Below, piece after piece: positions 7,838-13,589 of a stretch of DNA of 27,642 nt. Below the pieces are notes generated by a model. It was not told where the DNA came from, did no database searches, and saw nothing but the letters and a program-made list of their open reading frames with translations. The stretch's first letter is position 1. Each line of letters starts with the position of its first letter. Origin of the DNA: a virus; IMG/VR virus record IMGVR_UViG_3300021961_000489, positions 1-27,642 of that record; one strand, 5' to 3'. The position numbers and the translations under genes are program-made.

Positions 7838-8553
7838 CAGAGCGTGAAGTTAAAGTCTCCCCAGTGACGCAGGCGTTCTTGCGGGGTGTACATGTACTGT
7901 TTGACCCCAGCAAGTGTGAGCCGGGCTGAGGCTGCGTAGTCCTCGGAGAGGTAATCCTTACCCTTGTCGCATTCGAGCAGGAAGGGCAGCCAGAGCGTTG
8001 GGAACATGCCTGCCATCTCGTCGTTAGCCCAGTCTATGCGGTAGGGGTGTGGCACGGCATCGGTGGCTAGGATCTCCAGAGACTGCTCCAGAGCCTTACG
8101 GGGTATCGCTACGGCACCGCTCGCAAAGAATAGTATGGGTGTGAGGCTAGGCTCATCCTCCAATGGAGTAGCCTCGGGCTTGGGGCGATAGGCTGGCCTA
8201 GGAGGTAGTGCCCTGCAGGAGTAGGGCATACAGACGGCTGCTTGGTGCTTGTGCGCTAGGTCCGCCATGATCATCAGGTCCGCTGTTGAGAACTGAATGT
8301 CATGGTCCAACTGGATCCAGACGTCTTTGTCGTCATCCAAAAAGAACTTGGTAGCTCTACACCTAGAGCGAGAGATTAACGCATCCTCTCTGATAGTACG
8401 CAAAGCAGCGTAGCGAGTACGTTGAGCAAAGTAATTAGCGAGATCTATCCAAGAGGTTAATACCGCGGAGTGCATATCACCATAAGCGTAGCAGGTGACA
8501 TGTACCGACGGTGGTTTCTCGATGATATCCACTGATTTGATCTTATTAGACAT
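7837..8553 (-). CDS. GT-A-like glycosyltransferase
   Basis: A 238-residue soluble protein. After a beta-strand (SVHVTCYAYGDMHSA) it has an Arg-rich helix with ALISRSRCRATKFFL (58-72), then VWIQLDHDIQF (78-88), where Asp83-His-Asp85 fits the DxD metal and sugar-nucleotide motif of GT-A enzymes. Later strands (FFASGAVAIPRKAL) and YLSEDYAASAR (201-211, the SED acceptor-side motif) complete the pattern. The substrate is unknown; phage enzymes of this kind may modify DNA bases or virion proteins. Its place between replication and packaging genes, coupled to the terminase gene, would fit DNA modification before packaging. No Shine-Dalgarno is seen; the leader is an AT-rich dyad. Confidence 0.7.
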   Translation of the reverse strand: MSNKIKSVDIIEKPPSVHVTCYAYGDMHSAVLTSWIDLANYFAQRTRYAALRTIREDALISRSRCRATKFFLDDDKDVWIQLDHDIQFSTADLMIMADLAHKHQAAVCMPYSCRALPPRPAYRPKPEATPLEDEPSLTPILFFASGAVAIPRKALEQSLEILATDAVPHPYRIDWANDEMAGMFPTLWLPFLLECDKGKDYLSEDYAASARLTLAGVKQYMYTPQERLRHWGDFNFTL

Positions 8554-8563
8554 ATATACTTAG

Positions 8564-8577
8564 AGTATAGTTATACT
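8564..8577. promoter_or_regulatory. AT-rich palindrome AGTATA-GT-TATACT
   Basis: A perfect 6-bp dyad with a 2-nt centre in the 23-nt gap between the 73-residue gene and the glycosyltransferase gene, embedded in an AT-rich island (8551-8587) that contrasts with its GC-rich surroundings. It could be an operator or promoter for the packaging block. No clear -35/-10 pair can be assigned. Confidence 0.35.
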
Positions 8578-8798
8578 TAGTTAATTACCTTATCAATCAT
8601 TGCATTGAGATATGACTCCGGAGCAATACGAATATGCTCAAAGCCTCGGATGATGAGCCTATAGGCTGGGTCTGACTCGGACATGGAGAACCTAGCGGCT
8701 ACCTGCTCTGGTGAGGCACTGCCTGATCTGACACTACGGACCACCCAATCCCGGTAGGCGGGTGGGATCATGCGTAGTGCGTACTCTAGGTCTTCCAT
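8577..8798 (-). CDS. Small hypothetical protein, possible DNA-binding
   Basis: A 73-residue protein that I do not recognise. The N-terminal helix (EDLEYALRMIPPAYRDWVV) is followed by a segment, EQVAARFSMSESDPAYRLII (32-51), with helix-turn-helix character, then a C-terminal helix. It sits alone between a hairpin-bearing 99-nt gap and an AT-rich dyad. Codon use and strand agree with the neighbours. No Shine-Dalgarno is evident before the ATG. Confidence 0.6.
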   Translation of the reverse strand: MEDLEYALRMIPPAYRDWVVRSVRSGSASPEQVAARFSMSESDPAYRLIIRGFEHIRIAPESYLNAMIDKVIN

Positions 8799-8824
8799 GC
8801 GATGCTGTTTCTTGGAGCTAGGAT

Positions 8825-8887
8825 GCCCCTAGGAGGCGTTTTGTTCTCTGGCGAGGGTCACCATAGCGCAACTCATCTCCTAGGGGC
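8825..8887 (-). promoter_or_regulatory. 11-bp inverted repeat enclosing a 15-codon mini-ORF
   Basis: GCCCCTAGGAG (8825-8835) and CTCCTAGGGGC (8877-8887) are perfect reverse complements with a 41-nt loop, in the gap between the SSB-like gene and the 73-residue gene. On the minus strand the first arm ends in TAGGAG directly followed by ATG, and a 15-codon frame (MSCAMVTLAREQNAS) runs across the loop and stops at TAG inside the second arm. No U-tract follows. A leader-peptide or operator role is possible, but the zero spacing between TAGGAG and ATG argues against efficient initiation. Confidence 0.45.
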
Positions 8888-8897
8888 TTGTAGGGTC

Positions 8898-9161
8898 TTA
8901 GAACAGGTTGTCGTCTACCGGGGTGTGGGTAGCTGCTGGACGGGGAGCCTTGGTCGAGTGCTTCCATGAGCCGATGATGGGTCCACGTTCACCTCGGTCA
9001 CGGGCTTCCTTGGAGACGCCTTGGACGATGAAACCATCATTGCCGTACTTGTCCGGTCCGCTCTTGGATTCCAGAAGGGTTACTTCGAGGAACTTACCGG
9101 TCTTACCTTCGTACAGATACTGTTTATCTACTTTGCTGACGTTAATGTTGCATCTGATCAT
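8898..9161 (-). CDS. Single-stranded DNA-binding protein-like (small, acidic tail)
   Basis: An 87-residue protein next to the replicative helicase gene. The strand-rich body (CNINVSKVDKQYLYEG, KFLEVTLLE, FIVQGVSKEARDRGERGP) looks like a short OB-type fold, and it ends in the acidic-aromatic tail DDNLF, the type of tip (compare DDDIPF) by which bacterial SSBs recruit partner proteins. From memory, small phage proteins with 'YGNDGFIVQ' and 'SKEARDRGERGPI' occur in replication clusters. The leader is AAC-rich (AACATAACATAAC before ATG) without a Shine-Dalgarno, so it probably begins a new translation unit. Confidence 0.6.
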   Translation of the reverse strand: MIRCNINVSKVDKQYLYEGKTGKFLEVTLLESKSGPDKYGNDGFIVQGVSKEARDRGERGPIIGSWKHSTKAPRPAATHTPVDDNLF

Positions 9162-9181
9162 GTTATGTTATGTTTGTTTGT

Positions 9182-10486
9182 TTACGAATCCTGCAACAGC
9201 GCAGGTTCAAATCTACAATAGGCACCTTCGTAATGGCATGTCACCAGTCCACACTCGCCGTCTCGTTGCTTTGCGATTGAGATAGTGGCTTCACCTCTTG
9301 GTTCTACTCGGTTGCGGTCTAGGAGGAGGACCGTGTCTGCGTCTCGCTCGATCTGTCCAGAGTCTGCTAGGTCACTGAGTCTTGGCTTACGTCCCTTCTC
9401 CTTTTCGGATTCACGGTTGAGCTGCGCGAGAGCCAACATAGCCACTCCAGTCGAAGCTGCACAAGCCTTCAGCGTTCCGGATACCTCGGCCACCTCGTAG
9501 GTTCGCTTCTCGTAGCGTCCGCTTGCGCCGATCTTCTGCAGATAGTCCACGATTACCAGCTTGATGCCATGCTTCCGGACAGCTCGTCGGATGGCTGAGG
9601 TTACGGTGCCGATCTTAGCCCCAGCGGATAGGTCTAAGAAGTGGATCGGTGAGTTCTTGATCTTGATGTTGGCCGCTTGGATCCGGGCCATGTCGTTGTC
9701 CTTGAGCTGACCCGTCTTGATCGACTGCATGGACACCCCGGAGATGCACGAGACGAGGCGTCTGGTGATGGCATTGGTGGACATCTCGCAGGAGACGAAC
9801 AGGGTGGGGACTTTGTGCAGCACCGTAGCGTTGGCCACGATGGAGGTGCCCATGGCTGTCTTGCCGATGCTGGGACGTGCGGCGACTAGGGTAAGCTCCC
9901 GGTATTGCAGGCCATCGAGCATGGAGTCGAGCCTTGGTATGCCAGTCGGCACGCCGCTCAGTTCACCGTTGCGCTTCCAACGTTCCTGCGTGGCCTCGAT
10001 GAAGCTGACGATGGCATCCTTAGCATTGCATGAGTCGGTCTGTGGTGCCGAGTCTAGGACCATTCCGGATTCCACTTGTTTGAGCACCTCGTCGATGCTC
10101 ACCGCTGAGTTCCCGGAGCCTTCGATGATCTTGGAACCCAATTCCCGCAGCTTACGACGTAGGTGCGCCTCGCGTATGTTGTCCGCGAAGTAGCTGACCA
10201 TGCTGGCTGAGGGACACGAGGACATGGCCTCTGCCCAAGTGGCCATCGGGATCTCCAATGACCCGTGAGCCTTGTTCCACTCCTTGGTGAGCCTCTCCAT
10301 GGACGCCGGTTGGTTCTGGCGCACCAGTCCGGCTATAAGCTCCAACGTGAACCTGACGTCCTCGTTGACCAGCATCTCCGGCTGAACCAATGAGACCACT
10401 TCGGAGGCCACGTCCGTGTCGCCGGAGAGACATGCCCCTAGGATTCCCAGCTCATCCTTGGGCGCGAAGTAGGCGTCCGAGTTCAT
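9182..10486 (-). CDS. dnaB: Replicative DNA helicase, DnaB-like
   Basis: A 434-residue ring helicase that unwinds DNA ahead of the fork. Residues about 8-110 form the helical N-terminal collar domain. The RecA-like core has Walker A ARPSIGKT (203-210), Walker B LVIVDYLQ (310-317), AQLNRESE with Gln355 (motif H3) and SGQIERDADTV (376-386) with the arginine of motif H4. The length is close to cellular DnaB (about 470). The ATG overlaps the stop of the initiator-like gene (ATGA) and GGAGG lies 7 nt upstream, so the start is firm. Together with the initiator and SSB genes it makes a compact replication module. Confidence 0.95.
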   Translation of the reverse strand: MNSDAYFAPKDELGILGACLSGDTDVASEVVSLVQPEMLVNEDVRFTLELIAGLVRQNQPASMERLTKEWNKAHGSLEIPMATWAEAMSSCPSASMVSYFADNIREAHLRRKLRELGSKIIEGSGNSAVSIDEVLKQVESGMVLDSAPQTDSCNAKDAIVSFIEATQERWKRNGELSGVPTGIPRLDSMLDGLQYRELTLVAARPSIGKTAMGTSIVANATVLHKVPTLFVSCEMSTNAITRRLVSCISGVSMQSIKTGQLKDNDMARIQAANIKIKNSPIHFLDLSAGAKIGTVTSAIRRAVRKHGIKLVIVDYLQKIGASGRYEKRTYEVAEVSGTLKACAASTGVAMLALAQLNRESEKEKGRKPRLSDLADSGQIERDADTVLLLDRNRVEPRGEATISIAKQRDGECGLVTCHYEGAYCRFEPALLQDS

Positions 10487-11277
10487 CCCATGGCCTCCAT
10501 GAGGGCGATCTGCTCCGCCGTGTACTTGCTGGTGTCAGGGGCGTGGCGTTGAGGCTGGGGTTGGTACGACTCCTTGGGCGGAAAGATTCCAGACCATCCG
10601 CTCGCCATGGAGTGGTCAACCGCAGACGGGAACGTAGCCGCCGTGAACTCTCTGGACCACTTCGTCAGTGCCGCTTTGAGTCCGGTCTGCTTGTAACCCT
10701 CGCGACGCTCCGACTTGTACTTCAGCCAGAGCTTCACGGCTTCGAGACAGTTCTCGGTCCGAAGGATCTCCGGCAACTCGATATCAAAGGCAACAACCCA
10801 AGGCGACTTATCTTGTTCCTTTCCTTGTTCCCTTCCCTTCCCTTCCTTATGGCACGCGTCGGTCACGCGAGGCTCACGCGTCACGCACGCGTCGGTCACG
10901 CGTTGAATATCTTCGGAAACTCCAATGATTTCGATGTTTTCCGCGGTAGGCTCTGGTATGTCTGAAGCCTTCTCCTTGTTGTTTATAACCTGATGTCGAA
11001 GGAAGCCCGGAATGTGTCCAAAAACACCCGTTCCCGACGCGTACTTCACGAGAAAGCCACGCGTGGTCAACGCGTCAAGCACGCGTGAAAAGTCCACGTT
11101 GTCGTAAGGCAGAATCTGGATCCCTAGACGCCTTGGCTCCCACTTGAAGCGTCCCTCCCTGTCAGCAGCACACCACAGGCCTGCGAACGCTACGCGTAAC
11201 GGCAACTGTTCCTCGATCTCAGCCTGATAGAGACCCTCATGCAGGAAGAACTCTGGCTTGATGGTTCGTATTCTCAT
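10483..11277 (-). CDS. Phage replication initiator-like protein
   Basis: A 264-residue protein upstream of DnaB. The N-terminus (MRIRTIKPEFFLHEGL, then LPLRVAFAGLWCAADREGRF) and the stretch around LPYDNVDFSRVLDAL and GHIPGFLRHQVINN match a family that I know from many phages as a winged-helix replication or DnaD-like protein acting with the helicase. The start at 11277 forms ATGA with the methyltransferase stop. The middle (residues about 125-160) is a variable hydrophilic linker (RVTDAC repeated, then KEGKGREQGKEQDK), and the DNA encoding it carries iteron-like repeats, as in the lambda O gene, where the origin lies inside the initiator gene. The C-terminal part probably contacts the helicase; that is inference. 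Confidence 0.8.
   Translation of the reverse strand: MRIRTIKPEFFLHEGLYQAEIEEQLPLRVAFAGLWCAADREGRFKWEPRRLGIQILPYDNVDFSRVLDALTTRGFLVKYASGTGVFGHIPGFLRHQVINNKEKASDIPEPTAENIEIIGVSEDIQRVTDACVTREPRVTDACHKEGKGREQGKEQDKSPWVVAFDIELPEILRTENCLEAVKLWLKYKSERREGYKQTGLKAALTKWSREFTAATFPSAVDHSMASGWSGIFPPKESYQPQPQRHAPDTSKYTAEQIALMEAMG
10811..10849 (-). repeat. Polypyrimidine/polypurine tract in the initiator gene
   Basis: About 39 nt of almost pure pyrimidine on the plus strand (built from TTCC and CCCTT units; purine on the minus strand), encoding a Lys/Glu/Gly/Gln linker. It adjoins the 17-bp repeats. Such tracts are strand-asymmetric and may unwind or form triplexes near origins. Confidence 0.5.
10853..10902. 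repeat. Iteron-like 17-bp direct repeats (candidate origin)
   Basis: CACGCGTCGGTCACGCG occurs exactly at 10853-10869 and 10886-10902, 33 bp apart. Each copy contains ACGCGT, and further ACGCGT hexamers lie at 10876, 10898, 11037, 11059, 11070, 11081 and 11192, nine in 344 bp. I notice only isolated copies elsewhere (for example near 4274 and 6080). Repeats inside an initiator gene next to a purine tract resemble the lambda-type origin. Confidence 0.55.
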
Positions 11278-12026
11278 TGGATTGATGTGACTAGAGTTTT
11301 CCATGCAAGGCGCACCACTGCTGGAACCTGACCGTTTCCGATGCATCGCATGCGGTCCACCCGATTGGCCACCCCATCAGCCACTCTAGCCACATGGGAT
11401 TCAGTGCCGATCTCTTGGTCCGCCGGGTCTCCGGAAGACCAAGGGACGCCATGCGCCTCGCGATTCGTCCACCCTTGTCTAGTTTGGCTAGGGATTCCCA
11501 TGAGACGTTGTTGTCCCTGCCCTCTGAGGCTACTGGGGTAGGCCAAGATCCAGATCCTATCCCTCTTGTGCGGCGCAGAGGTGTGGTCCGCTCCCACAAC
11601 TCCCCAGACCGCATCATACCCCAGCGCGGCAAGATCACCGAGGACCACGGCAAGTCCTCTGGAAACAAGGAGAGGGCTGTTCTCCACGAGGACGTATGAA
11701 GGTCGAACCTCACCGACAACCCTCGCCATGTGTTTCCACAGTCCAGATCGGCTGGCCTCAATTCCTCCACCTTTCCCGGCTGCGCTGATGTCTTGGCATG
11801 GAAAGCCTCCAGTGACGACATCCACCCGTCCAGACCATGGTCTCCCGTCGAATGTTGTGATGTCATCCCAGATCGGGAATGGTCTGAGACATCCGTCGTT
11901 CTGCCGTTCGATGAGCACCCGTCTTGCGTACTCGTCGATCTCAACGGCGCAGACGCATCTCCAGCCAAGCAGGTGACCGCCGAGAATTCCTCCTCCAGCG
12001 CCTGCGAACAATGCCAACTCATTCAT
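11274..12026 (-). CDS. DNA C5-cytosine methyltransferase (Dcm-like)
   Basis: A 250-residue enzyme that methylates cytosine using S-adenosylmethionine. Motif I is LALFAGAGGGILGG (4-17) with Glu29 as the cofactor acid; motif IV is GGFPCQDIS with catalytic Cys77; motif VI is ENSP (115-118, usually ENV); motif VIII is HKRDRIW (153-159); motif X is IGNGQVP (229-235). The target-recognition region between motifs VIII and X (about 165-215) is very short. AAGGAG stands only 3 nt before the ATG, which is tight. The stop overlaps the initiator gene in ATGA. It could protect phage DNA from restriction or mark the origin. A full-length second frame is nested in the gene (see the next entry). Confidence 0.9.
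   Translation of the reverse strand: MNELALFAGAGGGILGGHLLGWRCVCAVEIDEYARRVLIERQNDGCLRPFPIWDDITTFDGRPWSGRVDVVTGGFPCQDISAAGKGGGIEASRSGLWKHMARVVGEVRPSYVLVENSPLLVSRGLAVVLGDLAALGYDAVWGVVGADHTSAPHKRDRIWILAYPSSLRGQGQQRLMGIPSQTRQGWTNREAHGVPWSSGDPADQEIGTESHVARVADGVANRVDRMRCIGNGQVPAVVRLAWKTLVTSIQ
11291..12022 (-). CDS. Overlapping 243-codon ORF nested in the methyltransferase gene
   Basis: In the +1 frame of the methyltransferase gene an ATG four bases after the methyltransferase ATG (ATGAATGAG) opens 243 codons without a stop, ending 17 nt before the methyltransferase stop. The shared AAGGAG lies 7 nt before this second ATG, the better spacing. The product has no enzymatic motif but includes WMSSLEAFHAKTSAQPGK, LPRWGMMRSGELWERTTP, GSGSWPTPVASEG and ALNPMWLEWLMGWPIGWT. 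I recall these phrases from many phage proteins annotated as hypothetical or as methyltransferase-associated. The frame may be truly translated, or it may be only the conserved shadow of methyltransferase motifs (WPTP reads in the other frame as WI-L/V-A, and WLMGWP as VADGVA). I therefore give moderate confidence. Confidence 0.4.
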   Translation of the reverse strand: MSWHCSQALEEEFSAVTCLAGDASAPLRSTSTQDGCSSNGRTTDVSDHSRSGMTSQHSTGDHGLDGWMSSLEAFHAKTSAQPGKVEELRPADLDCGNTWRGLSVRFDLHTSSWRTALSLFPEDLPWSSVILPRWGMMRSGELWERTTPLRRTRGIGSGSWPTPVASEGRDNNVSWESLAKLDKGGRIARRMASLGLPETRRTKRSALNPMWLEWLMGWPIGWTACDASETVRFQQWCALHGKL

Positions 12027-12148
12027 CAACTCCTTGAACAAAAGCACCAACCCAACCAACCCCGGGTAGCGTAGGCACAACGAGGAAGCAGAAGATGCTC
12101 CTTGAAGCCTGCCGGGATTGGCTGGGTTGATGGTTCTGGGTTGTTCAT
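12026..12148 (-). CDS. Possible 40-residue leader protein before the methyltransferase
   Basis: A short frame (starts MNNPEPSTQPIPAGFKEH, ends WCFCSRS) that fills the gap before the methyltransferase and whose stop overlaps that ATG as TGATG. That is typical of translational coupling. The C-terminal half has a Trp/Cys-rich hydrophobic stretch. No Shine-Dalgarno directly precedes its ATG and I know no homologue. It may be a real micro-gene, a coupling leader, or chance. Confidence 0.35.
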   Translation of the reverse strand: MNNPEPSTQPIPAGFKEHLLLPRCAYATRGWLGWCFCSRS

Positions 12149-12157
12149 TCGTTGTTT

Positions 12158-12191
12158 CGGGACGCTACTCCCGGTCCCTCACGCAAGGGAC
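12158..12191 (-). promoter_or_regulatory. Two abutting hairpins
   Basis: CGGGA/TCCCG (12158-12162 with 12169-12173) and GTCCCT/AGGGAC (12174-12179 with 12186-12191) are perfect stems with 6-nt loops and touch each other. They lie between the 61-residue gene and the leader of the methyltransferase operon. There is no U-tract; an operator or RNA control element is more likely than a terminator. Confidence 0.4.
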
Positions 12192-12203
12192 AGTGCTGAG
12201 ATA

Positions 12204-12389
12204 CTAGCGGCGCATCAGGTTGTCAATCTGGGCGTCGGTGAGTCTGTACTTGGGCGGCTGGATCCACCCCTTGAGGATAGCCCGCTCGACCAGTCTAGGA
12301 GCATCGTCGAGTAGCTCCCTCACTTCCGCGTCCGAGAGCTTTGGGTCGCCTTGGACTTCGTTTCCTCGCTTTTTGCTGTGTAATGCCAT
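12204..12389 (-). CDS. Small hypothetical helical protein (61 aa)
   Basis: The start MALHSKKRG is chosen because GAGGAG lies about 10 nt upstream and the longer frame would overlap the preceding gene more heavily. It still overlaps the preceding DNA-binding gene by 70 nt in another frame. The product is charged and helical (LSDAEVRELLDDAPRLVERA), and its C-terminus (RLTDAQIDNLMRR) resembles the tail of small regulators. I do not recognise a family. Confidence 0.55.
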   Translation of the reverse strand: MALHSKKRGNEVQGDPKLSDAEVRELLDDAPRLVERAILKGWIQPPKYRLTDAQIDNLMRR

Positions 12390-12604
12390 GTCGGGTACAC
12401 TCCTCGTTTCTCTGTCTTGATCCGAAATTGTTTTCCTGAGATCAGCCCGGCATCCACGCCTCTTTTTAGAAGTCGATTGGCCTGCGTCCGGGACAGCCCC
12501 CACTCAATAGCGTATTCATCTGCGGTCATCCAGCCCGGAGGCACCGTCTCCGACCGATTGCTGACCGCATCCCGCAACGACTTCAGAAGCTCGGAAGAGT
12601 CCAT
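12320..12604 (-). CDS. Winged-helix/HTH DNA-binding protein
   Basis: A 94-residue protein starting at MDSSELLKS, 22 nt before the stop of the phosphoesterase gene (overlapping frames). The centre, WMTADEYAIEWGLSRTQANR (residues 25-44), is a clear helix-turn-helix, followed by LLKRGVDAGLISGKQF and a beta-wing-like stretch (RIKTEKRGVYPTWHY). The basic C-terminus may add DNA contacts. It could regulate the early genes, but no operator can be assigned; the double hairpin at 12158-12191 is a candidate site. Confidence 0.7.
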   Translation of the reverse strand: MDSSELLKSLRDAVSNRSETVPPGWMTADEYAIEWGLSRTQANRLLKRGVDAGLISGKQFRIKTEKRGVYPTWHYTAKSEETKSKATQSSRTRK

Positions 12605-13332
12605 TGCTGCTCGTTCTGTGGCCACTGGTGGAGATACAGTTGCGCTGATGTATCCGTGTACTCTCCGAATACGATGCCATGGCTCCATGCCAACGTGGAC
12701 CGTCTTCGGTGGGCATACTCCATAGCAGGCAGGTCAGCGAGCGTACCCGGGCTGAGTGCCACTGGATTGTCTGATCGTCGTCCGTAAGCGATACCAGCCC
12801 GATGAGCGTGGGCGACGACGCAGTTTCCAAAGGTTTCGGCGGAGTCTCTGAGGTAGTTCTCTCCATAGAGCACTCCGTGGCCCCAACTGAACCCTCCGAG
12901 CTTGAACCAACAGTCTGGAAGGACTCCATACTTCAGGATCTTGACCCGGCAATGCTTCTCAATCGGTGCCATCATCTTCTCCCAGACCGCCTCTGCGAAG
13001 CCACGGATCACCGCGTTGTGATGGTGCAGGTACATTTTAGCTCGCTCGTCGTGGTTACCGATGGTGAACACCGTTGGCTTGAGCTGGTTGAGGAACTTCG
13101 CACCTTCACCGATGTCGTCTAGGTAGTCGTCGGCAGCATCGGCTTGGTTGGGGTTGCCCAGTGAGCCTGCTCGGAGTGCCGCCAGATCGTAGGCATCTCC
13201 GAGATGTATCACCTCATGCGGCTTGTAGCGTTCCCGAAAGCGTAGCACCGCCTCCAGCGCCTTGGGATTGGCCCGTGACCCATGGGAACAGCCGATGGCC
13301 ATCACCCGTTTGCGGGCCTTGCTGATGTTCAC
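12583..13332 (-). CDS. Calcineurin-like metallophosphoesterase
   Basis: A 249-residue protein with the two-metal phosphoesterase pattern: HLGDAYD (43-49), IGNHDE (91-96), WGHG (150-153) and AHAHRAG (174-180). The first metal motif, normally D-x-H, reads GCSHGS (14-19), so the aspartate is replaced by cysteine; I believe some phage relatives also have GCSHG or GCTHG, so this may be a family trait. Such phage enzymes may act on nucleotides, cyclic nucleotides or nucleic-acid ends; the substrate is unknown. The ATG has no Shine-Dalgarno (leader TTCTGTGAAC), and the 38-nt gap before it separates it from the 72-residue gene. Confidence 0.85.
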   Translation of the reverse strand: MNISKARKRVMAIGCSHGSRANPKALEAVLRFRERYKPHEVIHLGDAYDLAALRAGSLGNPNQADAADDYLDDIGEGAKFLNQLKPTVFTIGNHDERAKMYLHHHNAVIRGFAEAVWEKMMAPIEKHCRVKILKYGVLPDCWFKLGGFSWGHGVLYGENYLRDSAETFGNCVVAHAHRAGIAYGRRSDNPVALSPGTLADLPAMEYAHRRRSTLAWSHGIVFGEYTDTSAQLYLHQWPQNEQQWTLPSF

Positions 13333-13370
13333 AGAACGTCTTATTCAAGATTGGCAAGCGTTTTTCAACG

Positions 13371-13589
13371 TTATTCAGGGAAACCGTAGCATTCCTGAAT
13401 AGTGGAGCACACAAACTGATAGATCTCTTCCAGTGCCTGCTCCGTGCTCTCGTAGTTGTGTCCGTGCTTCACCTTGCTACGCAGCATCTCGCGGATCTCA
13501 TCCAAGGTGATCTTGTACTCAAGGGCGTGAACTGCGTGATAGTGCAGGTTGCTCTCGTCTGGCAGGTTAAATGTCAGGGTTGCTTGCAT
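13371..13589 (-). CDS. Small conserved phage protein (72 aa)
   Basis: Starts MQATLTFNLPDE and has a helical middle (EIREMLRSKVKHGHNYES) and a C-terminal helix ending CYGFPE. I recall many phages encoding a short protein beginning 'ATLTFNLPEE' with an 'LRSKxKHG' core, always of unknown function. Its start lies inside the preceding MazG-like gene (16-nt overlap), and the ATG sits at the edge of a 24-bp tandem duplication, which therefore forms its leader. Confidence 0.75.
   Translation of the reverse strand: MQATLTFNLPDESNLHYHAVHALEYKITLDEIREMLRSKVKHGHNYESTEQALEEIYQFVCSTIQECYGFPE

Noticed and set aside
9195-9225. GGTTCAAATCT resembling a tRNA T-arm
   Set aside because: It encodes the C-terminus of DnaB and no matching acceptor or anticodon arms are found around it.
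11566-11976. Plus-strand frames opposite the methyltransferase gene
   Set aside because: Pro/Ser/Thr-rich shadows; the two minus-strand frames have recognisable protein patterns and these do not.
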